Source of the DNA: Janthinobacterium aquaticum
GTDB lineage: Bacteria; Pseudomonadota; Gammaproteobacteria; Burkholderiales; Burkholderiaceae_D
Length of the DNA stretch: 64,000 nt
Direction: 5' to 3'
Assembly (NCBI RefSeq): GCF_009208565.1
Contig: NZ_WFLK01000014.1
Coordinates: 62,001 to 126,000 of the forward strand
Shown here: positions 1 to 8,059 of the stretch, piece after piece
Layout: the number at the start of each line of letters is the position of its first letter
Numbering within the stretch: position 1 is the stretch's first letter
Program-made: the position numbers and the translations under genes
Notes under the pieces: generated by a model
What the model saw: only the letters and a program-made list of their open reading frames with translations
Database searches by the model: none
What the model was told of the DNA's origin: nothing

Positions 1-1
1 C

Positions 2-931
2 AACCCCAACTGGTTCTTGCGAGCCCGCCTGAAGACCCGGCAATTGCTGTTATTGATTGCCCTGGACGACCAGCGCAATATCCATCGCGCGGCCGAAGAG
101 CTGCACATGACGCAGCCGGCCGCCTCCAAGCAGATCAAGGATCTGGAGGAAATGCTGGGCGTGCGCCTGTTTGACAGGCTGCCGCGCGGCATGGAGCCGA
201 CCATCTACGGCGAGACCATGATACGCCACGCGCGCATGGCCTTAACCAGCCTGTCGCTGGCGCATGACGATATCGTGGCGCTCAAGTCGGGCCTGACCGG
301 CCAGGTGGAAGTGGGTATCATCATGACACCGGCCATGGCGTTGCTGCCGCGCGCGATTGCCCGCATCAAGCAGCAGGCGCCGCTGATGCGCATCAGCGTA
401 CATCTGGAAAACAGCAACACGCTGATGGACATGCTGCAGCACGGCAAGCTCGACTTCATGATCGGGCGTATCCTGGAAAAGGAAAACAGCACCGGCCTGA
501 TTTACGAAGAGCTGACCGAAGAGCCTGCCAGTGCAGTGGCGCGCAACGGCCATCCGCTGATGTCGCGCAAGAATCTGCAACTGAAAGACCTGGCCAGCCA
601 GCCGTGGATATTGCCGCAGCACGGCAGCATCCTGCGCCACCGCTGCGACATGATGTTTCGCCGCGCCAGCCTGCCGCCACCGATCGACGTGGTGGAAACC
701 ACCGCCTTGCTGCTCATTACCTCATTGCTGCAGCAGACCGACTCGATCCACGCCATGCCCACCGAAGTGGCGCGCTACTACGAGTCGCTCAATGTGCTGA
801 GCATCTTGCCGATCGAACTGCCATGCAAGATGGACGCCTTTGGCATTATCCGCCAGCAGGATCACCTGCTTTCGCCGGGCGCCGATATGCTGTTGAAAGC
901 GGTTAGGGCGGCGGCCAGCGATATGTATTGA
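2..931 (+). CDS. LysR-family transcriptional regulator (5' end outside window)
   Basis: DNA-binding regulator with an N-terminal winged helix-turn-helix (the stretch around NIHRAAEELHMTQPAASKQI is the classic LysR HTH) followed by a periplasmic-binding-protein-like effector domain. The reading frame is open to the left edge of the window (residues N-P-N-W-F-L precede the first possible TTG start at 17), so the true start probably lies just outside and the TTG is not convincing. At about 305 visible residues the protein is nearly full length. The N-terminal sequence RLKTRQLLLLIALDDQRNIHRAAEE resembles the GbpR/Cbl-like subgroup, but the effector and target genes are unknown because the divergent or adjacent target is not in the window. 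Confidence 0.9.
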   Translation, partial: NPNWFLRARLKTRQLLLLIALDDQRNIHRAAEELHMTQPAASKQIKDLEEMLGVRLFDRLPRGMEPTIYGETMIRHARMALTSLSLAHDDIVALKSGLTGQVEVGIIMTPAMALLPRAIARIKQQAPLMRISVHLENSNTLMDMLQHGKLDFMIGRILEKENSTGLIYEELTEEPASAVARNGHPLMSRKNLQLKDLASQPWILPQHGSILRHRCDMMFRRASLPPPIDVVETTALLLITSLLQQTDSIHAMPTEVARYYESLNVLSILPIELPCKMDAFGIIRQQDHLLSPGADMLLKAVRAAASDMY

Positions 932-936
932 AGCAT

Positions 937-964
937 TGTCGGCTTAGCGCAGCGTAAGCCGACA
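937..964. terminator. REP-like hairpin between convergent genes
   Basis: Perfect 10-bp inverted repeat TGTCGGCTTA (937-946) and TAAGCCGACA (955-964) around an 8-base loop. It sits in the gap between the stop codons of the convergent LysR gene and the DUF6445-like gene. The arm TCGGCTTA/TAAGCCGA resembles the TCGGATTA/TAATCCGA arms of the larger REP elements further on, so it may be a single-hairpin member of that family acting as a bidirectional stop. No T-run follows. Confidence 0.55.
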
Positions 965-978
965 TTGTCCGCCAAACG

Positions 979-2259
979 TTAACTCCCACCCTGCTCCGGT
1001 ACCTCAAAAAAGAACAACTGCACCAGCCTGCCATTGTCGGGTGTATCGCCAAACACATTGCTGAGCGAGTGAAAATAGTGGCCCTTGTACATGACCAGCC
1101 GGTTATGGCGCATCGGTAGCTCCATCAGCGGCTGCCAGCTGTCGCGCTGCGCTTTCAGCTCGTTGAACTTCTTCACCGTGCTGTTCGGCAGCCAGCGCTT
1201 CTGGAAATCCTTGAAGCTGGCGTAGCCGCCGGCCTTGACTTCGGCTTCCGGCAGGCGCCGGTACCAGCCACTGGGCGCGTGGCGCCAGAAGGTGGTGCCG
1301 CCCTGGCACTGCTCGGGCGGGTTCAGGTACAGCACGCCCGCGTAAAAATTGAAGTTGCTGCCCGTTTCGTTATCGACATGAATGTCTGTGCGCGCCATGG
1401 CGTCGGCGTAGCTGAGGCGATACGAGCCGTTGTCGGGCGACATAAAGCGGATCTCGCGCCCGAGCGCGGTGGCGATCCGGTCCATGATGGCCTGGCAAGG
1501 CTGGCCGTCGGTCTGGCTGCCTGGATAGTTCTGGCCCGCATAGCGCTGCTGCTCGAACGGCAGCGCCAGTGCAGCAGCGCGCCAGGCGGCCGGGTCGGGC
1601 AGGAAGTCGTCGATGATATGCAGATCGAGTTCGGCCACGAAACCGGGCAGATCTGCCGGGCCGGCGATGGCCGTTAAGGTTTCCGGCTGCGCGGCAGGGC
1701 TGGCAAAGCCGATGCGGCAGATCTGCGCCAGCGGCGGATGCAAGGCCACGCCTTGCGCATAGCGCGCCAGCGCCAGCTCGCGCTGGTTGGTGCGGTAGTA
1801 CATTTCCGCCAGGCCCTGCAGGTTTTGCCAGCGCTCGGGGCGCAATGCATGGGCGCGTTCCAGTTCGGCGATCGCTTCGGGCAGACGCTGGCGCGCCAGC
1901 AGCAGTTCGGCATGCACGATGGCGTAGTCGTGTTCCTCGGGCGCCAGGCGCGCCGCTTCGGCATACGCAGCCAGTGCGGCCTCGCCATCGTTACCGCGCA
2001 TCACGTTACCTAGGTTGTAGTGAAACAGCGCGTTGTCCGGCTGCTGTTTGAGCGACAGTTTCAGCAGGCCCAGGCCCATCGCCGGCTGGCCCATTTCCAG
2101 CATCGCCAGGCCCTGGAAATGCTGCGCTGCGGCCAGCGCCGGCTGCACCTTGTATGCGGCCTGGTAGGCGTTGATCGCCTCGATCAGCCGGCCTTGCTGG
2201 TGCAGCTGACGTCCCTTTGCCAAGTGTTGCTCGGCCACACTGTGTTGCGCTTCGCCCAT
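979..2259 (-). CDS. TPR protein with C-terminal 2-oxoglutarate/Fe(II) oxygenase domain (DUF6445-like)
   Basis: The N-terminal half carries tetratricopeptide-type helical repeats (AKGRQLHQQGRLIEAINAYQ and following 34-residue units). The C-terminal half looks like a non-haem iron oxygenase: H294-x-D296 in DIHVDNE, a distal histidine at H397 in GHYFHS, and a downstream arginine in GRLVQLFF, with the CQGGTTFWRH segment seen in DUF6445 proteins. Such proteins are related to prolyl hydroxylases, but the substrate is unknown. The frame is open further upstream; the ATG at 2259 is chosen because GGGAGGAGA lies just before it and a longer start would run into the neighbouring lipoprotein gene. It shares strand with the lipoprotein gene upstream, about 46 bp away. 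Confidence 0.8.
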   Translation of the reverse strand: MGEAQHSVAEQHLAKGRQLHQQGRLIEAINAYQAAYKVQPALAAAQHFQGLAMLEMGQPAMGLGLLKLSLKQQPDNALFHYNLGNVMRGNDGEAALAAYAEAARLAPEEHDYAIVHAELLLARQRLPEAIAELERAHALRPERWQNLQGLAEMYYRTNQRELALARYAQGVALHPPLAQICRIGFASPAAQPETLTAIAGPADLPGFVAELDLHIIDDFLPDPAAWRAAALALPFEQQRYAGQNYPGSQTDGQPCQAIMDRIATALGREIRFMSPDNGSYRLSYADAMARTDIHVDNETGSNFNFYAGVLYLNPPEQCQGGTTFWRHAPSGWYRRLPEAEVKAGGYASFKDFQKRWLPNSTVKKFNELKAQRDSWQPLMELPMRHNRLVMYKGHYFHSLSNVFGDTPDNGRLVQLFFFEVPEQGGS

Positions 2260-2305
2260 GCCTCGTCTCCTCCCGATTATGGCCGACAGTGTAACCGAGC
2301 CGCAA

Positions 2306-3049
2306 TCAGTTGGCAGCGGCGGTGACGGCAATTTCCTGGCCGTTGAGCTTGATGGCCACTTTGACGATCTGCGCCTTGATCTGGTGCGATGACATGTCTG
2401 CTTCCTGGGCGTAGGCATAGACCACGATGGCAAAGTCCTTGTAGCTGCTGCGCGCCGCTTCGATCTTGCGCGCTGCGTCCTGGTCGACCTTGATCAGGCT
2501 GTAGCCGTCGCCGTTGGAAAAGCCCAGCTTGTAGTCGCTGTTGTCATACATGTAGTAGTAGGTGCCGGCTTCGGCAAACTTGGCCGGGAAAGCGGCCTTG
2601 TCCATCACGTACGGCGACAGCGCGCCCTGGCCGTTGATCTGGTAGCGCAGATAGCGTTTGGCTTTCGCTTCGCTGACCTTGGCGTCGATCTGCGGCTTGA
2701 TCGCGTCGAGCACTTCCTGCTTGCGGAAGGCGTCGCTGGTGCTGCTGTATTCGCGCGAGATGCGTTGGGCCACGGCAGCGTAGTCGGGCGGCACGCCGGA
2801 CAGCGCGATATAGCTGTACATCAACTGGTTGCCGCTGGTGATATCGACATAGTCGGATGCTGGCGTGGCGGCATCGGCCTGCGGCAGGCTGGCGGCCGCC
2901 GCCTTTTCTTGCGCCTTGGCAGCCAGTTCGCTGGTGTTGCTGGCTACCGGCGCAGCATCGGCTGATGCGGCTGGCTTGGCGGTATCGGTCTTGCCGCAGG
3001 CGGACAGGATCAGGGCGGCGGCGAAGAGGGCAGGCAGGGTGCGTTTCAT
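2306..3049 (-). CDS. putative lipoprotein of unknown function
   Basis: 247 residues starting MKRTLPALFAAALILSAC: a signal peptide with a clean lipobox (LSAC, Cys18), so it is probably anchored in the outer membrane. After an Ala-rich linker a folded domain starts near residue 65 (DYVDITSGNQLMYSYIALSG). It contains several Tyr-rich stretches (AGTYYYMYDNSDYKLGFSNGDGYS). I do not recognise the family with confidence; the length and position resemble DUF4852-type lipoproteins, but this was not checked. The neighbour upstream on the same strand, 39 bp away, is a membrane protein, and the two may be cotranscribed. Confidence 0.75.
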   Translation of the reverse strand: MKRTLPALFAAALILSACGKTDTAKPAASADAAPVASNTSELAAKAQEKAAAASLPQADAATPASDYVDITSGNQLMYSYIALSGVPPDYAAVAQRISREYSSTSDAFRKQEVLDAIKPQIDAKVSEAKAKRYLRYQINGQGALSPYVMDKAAFPAKFAEAGTYYYMYDNSDYKLGFSNGDGYSLIKVDQDAARKIEAARSSYKDFAIVVYAYAQEADMSSHQIKAQIVKVAIKLNGQEIAVTAAAN

Positions 3050-3088
3050 GATGATTCCTTTTAAATAAATTGTGGGATGGTCAGGGAG

Positions 3089-3925
3089 TTAAACAATGCT
3101 TTTGCGCTTGTATTCGCCGTAGCCGTAAGCGGCCAGCACGATGGACGATGCGATCACCAGGTAGAAGCCGATGCCGAACGACAGGCCTTGCCACACCTGG
3201 CCCAGCATTTCGCTGGCCATCTGGTCGGCCATTTGCGCGGCGCGATCACCGAGCACGCTGCGCATGCCGTTCATGGCTTCACCGGCCTGGTTGACGGCGG
3301 TCTTGATCTGTACGAACAGCAGGCCGGTGTGGATCACCACAAACAGCAGCGGCGCGCATTTGCCCAGCGCTGCCTTCGGATGCCCGCTGGCCATGGTGGC
3401 AAAGCAGGCGGCAATGGCCAGCAGGAAGAAAAACTGCGCTGCGCTAAAGCTGCTGGCGCCGGTGCGGGCAAAGCTTTCCAGGCTGTCGGCCGAAATGCCC
3501 AGCAGCTGCCAGTAGCTGCGCGAGACGGTGGCAAACAGGCGCAAGCCCAGCGTATTGAAGACAAACGCGCCGGCCATCAGCACGCCGATGGCGGCCAGTA
3601 CCCTGATGCCCAGTGCATCGACGGCGGTGCCCCAGATTTTCTGGCCTTTTTCGCGCGCCAGCCTGGCCGCTTCACTCACTTCCTCCTGCGTGCGCTGCTG
3701 GGTGCTGACCAGGCTCACGCTGGTCAGTGCGCCTGCCGTATCGAACTGCAGTTCGACCAGGGCGTTGATGGATGGCGCCAGTTCCGAGCGCCAGTGGGTG
3801 GCGATCTCGAACGGATACTGCACGCCGGCGGCGCTGACCGTGCCCTGGCCGCTCGGTTGATAGGAGAGGATACGGCCGCGCTGGGTGGTGGCGGAAATGG
3901 TGGCTGCTGCGCTCGATGGTTGCAT
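3089..3925 (-). CDS. membrane protein with N-terminal OB/cold-shock-like segment
   Basis: 278 residues. Residues about 15-75 (RGRILSYQPSGQGTVSAAGVQYPFEIATHW) read like a short beta-barrel resembling a cold-shock/OB fold: a start like GRI, a G-x-G-x-V turn and a conserved W-x-S. They are followed by a charged helix and at least four hydrophobic segments (near 105-125, 160-180, 190-210, 245-265). The start is supported by AGGGAG upstream of the ATG. No function can be assigned. It lies upstream of, and probably in one unit with, the lipoprotein at 2306-3049. Confidence 0.7.
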   Translation of the reverse strand: MQPSSAAATISATTQRGRILSYQPSGQGTVSAAGVQYPFEIATHWRSELAPSINALVELQFDTAGALTSVSLVSTQQRTQEEVSEAARLAREKGQKIWGTAVDALGIRVLAAIGVLMAGAFVFNTLGLRLFATVSRSYWQLLGISADSLESFARTGASSFSAAQFFFLLAIAACFATMASGHPKAALGKCAPLLFVVIHTGLLFVQIKTAVNQAGEAMNGMRSVLGDRAAQMADQMASEMLGQVWQGLSFGIGFYLVIASSIVLAAYGYGEYKRKSIV

Positions 3926-4016
3926 AAGTACTCCCTGTTCATGGCCATGCTTTATTGCATGTACACCCCGATAACGCGGGCCACGCCAGGAAATACAAAA
4001 CTTTTTTCAGTTTTTT

Positions 4017-4033
4017 TCGACCATATTGGTCGA
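4017..4033. promoter_or_regulatory. inverted-repeat operator candidate upstream of the SDR/MFS genes
   Basis: TCGACCA-TAT-TGGTCGA, a perfect 7-bp inverted repeat with 3-base spacer, preceded by a T-run. It lies in the 215-bp gap between the divergent membrane-protein gene (start 3925) and the SDR gene (start 4141). Symmetry and place suit a dimeric repressor or activator; the GlxA/AraC-type regulator at 7013-7951 is one possible partner but nothing in the sequence proves it. Confidence 0.45.
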
Positions 4034-4140
4034 TGTCCTAAATCACTACCATCTGCGTCATTTGCGACATGGCCGGGCAGGGCTACTATGACTTCACGCA
4101 ATCTTGCTCACCAACACAAACACCCACAAGGAGTCGCATC

Positions 4141-4935
4141 ATGACGCAAACCCATCAAGGCACGGCACTGATTACCGGCGCTTCGTCCGGCATCGGCGCC
4201 CTCTACGCAGAACAGCTGGCGCAAAAAGGCTACGACCTGATCCTGGTGGCGCGCGACCGCAGCCGCCTCAACGCCCTGGCGACGCGCATCACGACCGCCA
4301 GCGGCCGCACGGTCGAGGTGCTTGACGCCGACCTGGCCGTCGCCGCCCAGCGCGCCACGGTGGAAGCGAAGCTGCGCGACGACGCCAGCATCACGCTGCT
4401 GGTCAACAACGCCGGCGTCGGTACGCACACGCCGCTGCTCGACAGCGATGTCGAACGCATGGAACACATGATCGAGCTGAACGTCACGGCGCTCACGCGC
4501 TTGAGCTATGCGGCCATTCCCGGCTTCGTGGCGCGCGGCAAGGGCGGCATTATCAATATTTCGTCGATCGTGGCGATCGCACCGGAAGTGCTCAATGGCG
4601 TGTATGGCGGCAGCAAGGCCTTTGTGCTGGCCTTCAGCCAGTCGCTGCACCACGAACTGGCCGGCAAGGGCGTGCGCGTGCAGGCCGTGCTGCCGGGCGC
4701 CACCGCCACCGATTTCTGGGCCACCGGTGGCCTGCCGATCGAACACCTGCCGGCCGATATCGTCATGCGCGCCGAAGACCTGGTGCGCGCCGCCCTGGTC
4801 GGCTTCGATCGCGGCGAGCTGGTCTCGATCCCTTCGCTGCAGGACGTGGCGCACTGGGACGCCTATGACAGCGCACGCAAGGCGCTGGCGCCGCACCTGT
4901 CGACCAATACCCCGGCAGCACGTTACACCGCCTGA
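4141..4935 (+). CDS. short-chain dehydrogenase/reductase (SDR)
   Basis: Classical SDR of 264 residues: NAD(P)-binding TGASSGIG near the N-terminus (about residues 12-19), NNAG around residue 88, catalytic Ser in INISSIV and the Tyr-x-x-x-Lys pair as YGGSK. RD/R residues after beta-2 (VARDRSRL) favour NADP. The ATG at 4141 follows AAGGAG at ideal distance; a longer in-frame start at 4069 has no ribosome site. Followed 36 bp later by a second SDR and then an MFS transporter, so a detoxification or small-molecule modification operon is likely. Substrate unknown. Confidence 0.88.
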   Translation: MTQTHQGTALITGASSGIGALYAEQLAQKGYDLILVARDRSRLNALATRITTASGRTVEVLDADLAVAAQRATVEAKLRDDASITLLVNNAGVGTHTPLLDSDVERMEHMIELNVTALTRLSYAAIPGFVARGKGGIINISSIVAIAPEVLNGVYGGSKAFVLAFSQSLHHELAGKGVRVQAVLPGATATDFWATGGLPIEHLPADIVMRAEDLVRAALVGFDRGELVSIPSLQDVAHWDAYDSARKALAPHLSTNTPAARYTA

Positions 4936-4971
4936 TTTCACCTCTACCCTCTGACCTTACAAGGAAACATC

Positions 4972-5730
4972 ATGAAACTGACCAACAACACCATCTTTAT
5001 CACTGGCGGCGCATCGGGCATCGGCCGCGGCCTGGCAGAAGCCTTTCATCAACGCGGCAACAAGGTGATTATCGGCGGCCGGCGCAAGGCGCTGCTCGAT
5101 GCCGTGGTGGCCGCCAATCCCGGCATGGAAGCCATCGAGCTCGATGTGGCCGACAGCGCCAGCATCGACGCGGCTGTAGAGACCCTGCTGGCGCGCCATC
5201 CCGCGCTCAATGTGCTGATCAACAACGCCGGCATCATGCCCTTTGACGACGCCAGCGGCGTGCTGGACGATGCGCAGACGCGCACCCTGGTCGACACCAA
5301 TCTGCTCGGGCCGATTCGCCTGACGTCGGCACTGATCGAACACCTGAAGCGCCAGCCCGAAGCGACCGTCATTCACAACACCTCGGTGCTGGCCTTTGTG
5401 CCACTGGCGGCCACTGCCGTATATTCGGCCACCAAGGCGGCGCTGCATTCCTACGCCATGTCGCAGCGCTTCATGCTGCGCGATACCAGCGTGACGGTGC
5501 ATGAAATCGCACCGCCGTGGGTCGATACCGACCTGATCAAGAAAAGCGGCGATCCGCGCGCCATGCCGCTCGACGCCTTTATTGCCGAAACCATGCAAGG
5601 CCTGGCGCACGATGGCGAAGAAGTCGTGGTGGAAGCGGTACGCGGTTTTCGCGCCAATCCCGGCCCGGGCGAGTATGGCCTGTTCAACGGCTTTAACGCT
5701 GAAATGACGGTCAATCCTATCCCTGTCTGA
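4972..5730 (+). CDS. SDR oxidoreductase, DltE-like
   Basis: 252 residues: TGGASGIG cofactor loop, NNAGIMPF in place of the NNAG motif, catalytic Ser in HNTSVLAF and YSATK as the Tyr-x-x-x-Lys pair. The NNAGIMPFD stretch and the PPWVDTDL segment after the active site are typical of the DltE subgroup of SDRs, often found beside another SDR. AAGGAAACATC precedes the ATG. It is the second gene of the putative SDR-SDR-MFS operon. The reaction is not known; the DltE name does not imply a role in teichoic acid here. Confidence 0.85.
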   Translation: MKLTNNTIFITGGASGIGRGLAEAFHQRGNKVIIGGRRKALLDAVVAANPGMEAIELDVADSASIDAAVETLLARHPALNVLINNAGIMPFDDASGVLDDAQTRTLVDTNLLGPIRLTSALIEHLKRQPEATVIHNTSVLAFVPLAATAVYSATKAALHSYAMSQRFMLRDTSVTVHEIAPPWVDTDLIKKSGDPRAMPLDAFIAETMQGLAHDGEEVVVEAVRGFRANPGPGEYGLFNGFNAEMTVNPIPV

Positions 5731-5770
5731 ACGCCTGGCGCGGCGGCCAGCAGGCTGCCGCGCCTTACCA

Positions 5771-5799
5771 TGAGCTGAACCATCCGTGAGCTGAACCAT
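5771..5799. repeat. 13-bp direct repeat at the MFS start codon
   Basis: TGAGCTGAACCAT occurs at 5771-5783 and again at 5787-5799, a 16-base period. The second copy overlaps the start codon of the MFS gene (ATG 5798). It looks like a recent tandem duplication of the ribosome-binding/start region. Confidence 0.6.
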
Positions 5800-7012
5800 G
5801 TCTGATCTGTCTGTCAAAACGATTGCCAGCGCGCCGGCCGGCACGCTGTATCCGGCGCTTTTCTTTGCGCTGGGCACTTTCGCCATCGGTACCGAAGGCT
5901 TCATGATCGCGCCGCTGCTGCCGAAAATGGCTGCCGATTTCGCCATGAGTGTGCCGGCCGTGGCCACGCTGGTGGTGGCGTTTACGCTGTCGCTGTCGCT
6001 CAGTTCGCCCGTCAGCACGCTGATGAGCGCACGCCTGAACCGGCGCGACACGTTGCTGCTGGCCATAGGCGTGTTCAGTATCGCCAACCTTGCCGCTGCA
6101 TGGGCAAGCAGCTTCGCCGGCCTGCTGGCGGCACGGGTGCTGATGGCGGTCGCCGCTGGTCTGTATGTGCCCAACGCCAACGCGCTTGCCGGTGCGCTGG
6201 CAGGCCCGGAGCGACGCGGACGGGCGCTGGCAATTGTCAGCGGTGGCATGACCATTGCCATTGCACTGGGGCTGCCGCTGGGCGCCGTGGTCGGACACGC
6301 CTGGGGCTGGCAAGCGACCTTTCTGGCCGTCGCCGCAATGGGTGCAACGGCATTTGTCGGTATCTTCGCCGGCGTGCCGCGTCAGGACGGCGCGCCGCAG
6401 GCGGTGGCCAGCCTCGCTGCACGCCTTGGCGTGCTCAGGCAGGCGCAGGTACGCCGTTTGCTGGCCGTGACGCTGTTCTGGTCGATAGGCGCTTATACCA
6501 GTTACCCGTATATCGCGCCTTACCTGATGGCCGTACTGGGCCTGGGTGAAGGCGGCATCAGCGCCACCGTGACGCTGTGGGGCGTGTTTGCCGCGCTGGG
6601 CGTGCTGACCGGTGGCGTGCTCAACGACCGTTTCGGCGCCAGCCGCGTGGTTCACGCTGCGCTGCTGTTGCTGGCAGTCTCGTTCTGGTTGATGGCCGGT
6701 GCGACATGGCTTTCTCCGGCGATGGCGCTGTGGCCGGTCATGCTGGCGGTGGCGGCATGGGGTTTCAGCGTGTGGGCGTTTTTCCCGCCGCAGATGGCGC
6801 GGCTGATCGGCGCAGGGCCGGCCACGCAAGCGCCGCTCGCGCTGTCGCTCAATACCTCGACCATGTATCTGGGCTTTTCCATCGGCAGCGCAATCGGCGC
6901 CGGCATTTTGCACGGCGGCGCGTTGTGGGGGATTGGCCTGGTAGCTGGCCTGGCCGAGCTGCTGGCCTGGTGGCTGAGCGCTGCCGCCAGCGGCCGCGCA
7001 AGCCGGGGCTGA
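5798..7012 (+). CDS. MFS transporter, DHA1 (drug:H+ antiporter) type
   Basis: 404 residues with about twelve hydrophobic segments, starting LYPALFFALGTFAIGTEGFMIAPLLPKMA, which is the usual first helix of the DHA1/AraJ-type sugar or drug efflux group. The SARLNRRD loop between helices 2 and 3 corresponds to the MFS signature. It probably exports a small molecule from the inner membrane. The stop codon directly abuts the stop of the convergent AraC-type regulator (7012/7013). It follows the two SDR genes by 67 bp. Confidence 0.88.
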   Translation: MSDLSVKTIASAPAGTLYPALFFALGTFAIGTEGFMIAPLLPKMAADFAMSVPAVATLVVAFTLSLSLSSPVSTLMSARLNRRDTLLLAIGVFSIANLAAAWASSFAGLLAARVLMAVAAGLYVPNANALAGALAGPERRGRALAIVSGGMTIAIALGLPLGAVVGHAWGWQATFLAVAAMGATAFVGIFAGVPRQDGAPQAVASLAARLGVLRQAQVRRLLAVTLFWSIGAYTSYPYIAPYLMAVLGLGEGGISATVTLWGVFAALGVLTGGVLNDRFGASRVVHAALLLLAVSFWLMAGATWLSPAMALWPVMLAVAAWGFSVWAFFPPQMARLIGAGPATQAPLALSLNTSTMYLGFSIGSAIGAGILHGGALWGIGLVAGLAELLAWWLSAAASGRASRG

Positions 7013-7951
7013 CTAAACCCGCGACTCGCGCCGCAGCGATTGCGGCGCTACGCCAAAGCCGCGCACGAACGCTTCGCGCAGGTGGCGGCGGTCGCGAAAG
7101 CCGGTTTCGCGCGCGATGATTTCCAGCGGGTGCCGGCTCTGCTCGATCATCAGGCGCGCCGCTTCCAGGCGCATGCCTTCGAGCGCCCTGGCCGGCGACT
7201 GTCCGGTTTCAGCCGTAAATACGCGGCTGAACTGGCGCGGGCTGAGGCTGGCGCTGGCAGCCAGCTCTTCCACGCCCAGCGCGCGGTGCAGGTTCTTGCG
7301 CGCATAGCTCAGTGCGTTCTGGATGCGGTCCGACTTGGGCGACAGCTGCAGCAGTTCGGAATGCTGGGTCTGGCCACCCGAGCGGCGCTGGTGCATCACC
7401 ATCTTGTGCGCCACCGTGCGCGCCACGTCGTTGCCGAGGTCTTTCTCGACCAGCGCCAGCACCATGTCGAGCCCGGCGGTCATGCCGGCCGAGGTCCAGA
7501 CCGGGCCGTCCACCAGATAAATGCGGTCTTCTTCCACGCTGGCGTTCGGATGGCGCTGTTGCAAGATGCGCCCATAGGCCCAATGGGTGGTGACGCGGCG
7601 TCCGTCAAGCAGCCCGGCTTCGGCCAGCATAAAGGCGCCGGTGCAAATGCCGGCCACGCGTGGCCAGAGAGGGGCTTCACGCAGGAAGCCGACCAGGTTC
7701 GCGGGCGCTGGCATGGCCAGCGGGTCGGTTGCGCCCAGCACGATCAGGGTATCGAGCCGGCCCGCTTCGCTGATCGGCTTGCACGACACCGTCACCCCCA
7801 TCGACGAGCGCACGCCGCCCGCTTCCATTGCGTACTGCTCGACCTGGTAAAAGGGCTGCTCGAGGCCGGCGTTGGCAAATTCAAAGATCGACTGCGTGCC
7901 CAGCGCCAGCATCTGAAATCCGTCTGTCAGCAAATAGCCTATGCGATGCAT
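7013..7951 (-). CDS. GlxA-family AraC-type regulator (DJ-1/PfpI + HTH_18)
   Basis: 312 residues. Residues 1-170 form a DJ-1/PfpI-like (type 1 glutamine amidotransferase-like) domain: IGYLLTDGF at the start, and VAGICTGAFMLAEAGLLDGRRVTTHW containing the nucleophile-elbow cysteine. The C-terminal 100 residues are an AraC double HTH (LGVEELAASASLSPRQFSRVFTAETGQSPARALEGMRLEAAR). Members regulate diverse catabolic genes, usually with a small ligand. The start is supported by GGAG before the ATG. It is convergent with the MFS gene and may control the SDR-MFS operon. Confidence 0.9.
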   Translation of the reverse strand: MHRIGYLLTDGFQMLALGTQSIFEFANAGLEQPFYQVEQYAMEAGGVRSSMGVTVSCKPISEAGRLDTLIVLGATDPLAMPAPANLVGFLREAPLWPRVAGICTGAFMLAEAGLLDGRRVTTHWAYGRILQQRHPNASVEEDRIYLVDGPVWTSAGMTAGLDMVLALVEKDLGNDVARTVAHKMVMHQRRSGGQTQHSELLQLSPKSDRIQNALSYARKNLHRALGVEELAASASLSPRQFSRVFTAETGQSPARALEGMRLEAARLMIEQSRHPLEIIARETGFRDRRHLREAFVRGFGVAPQSLRRESRV

Positions 7952-8059
7952 GCCTTGACTCCAGTTTCAATGTGAAGTGTCCATGATAAGGCCAGCGTGC
8001 GCTTTGCCGGCCAGACTATTTCTGGCGCGGTCAGCGAAAAATAGGGCAGTGACACAGCC

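Noticed and set aside
4000-4035. intrinsic terminator reading
   Set aside because: The T-run precedes rather than follows the inverted repeat for the plus strand, and becomes an A-run for the minus strand; an operator fits better.
5765-6913. 382-residue minus-strand frame
   Set aside because: Antisense to the MFS transporter; repetitive Arg/His/Gln composition.
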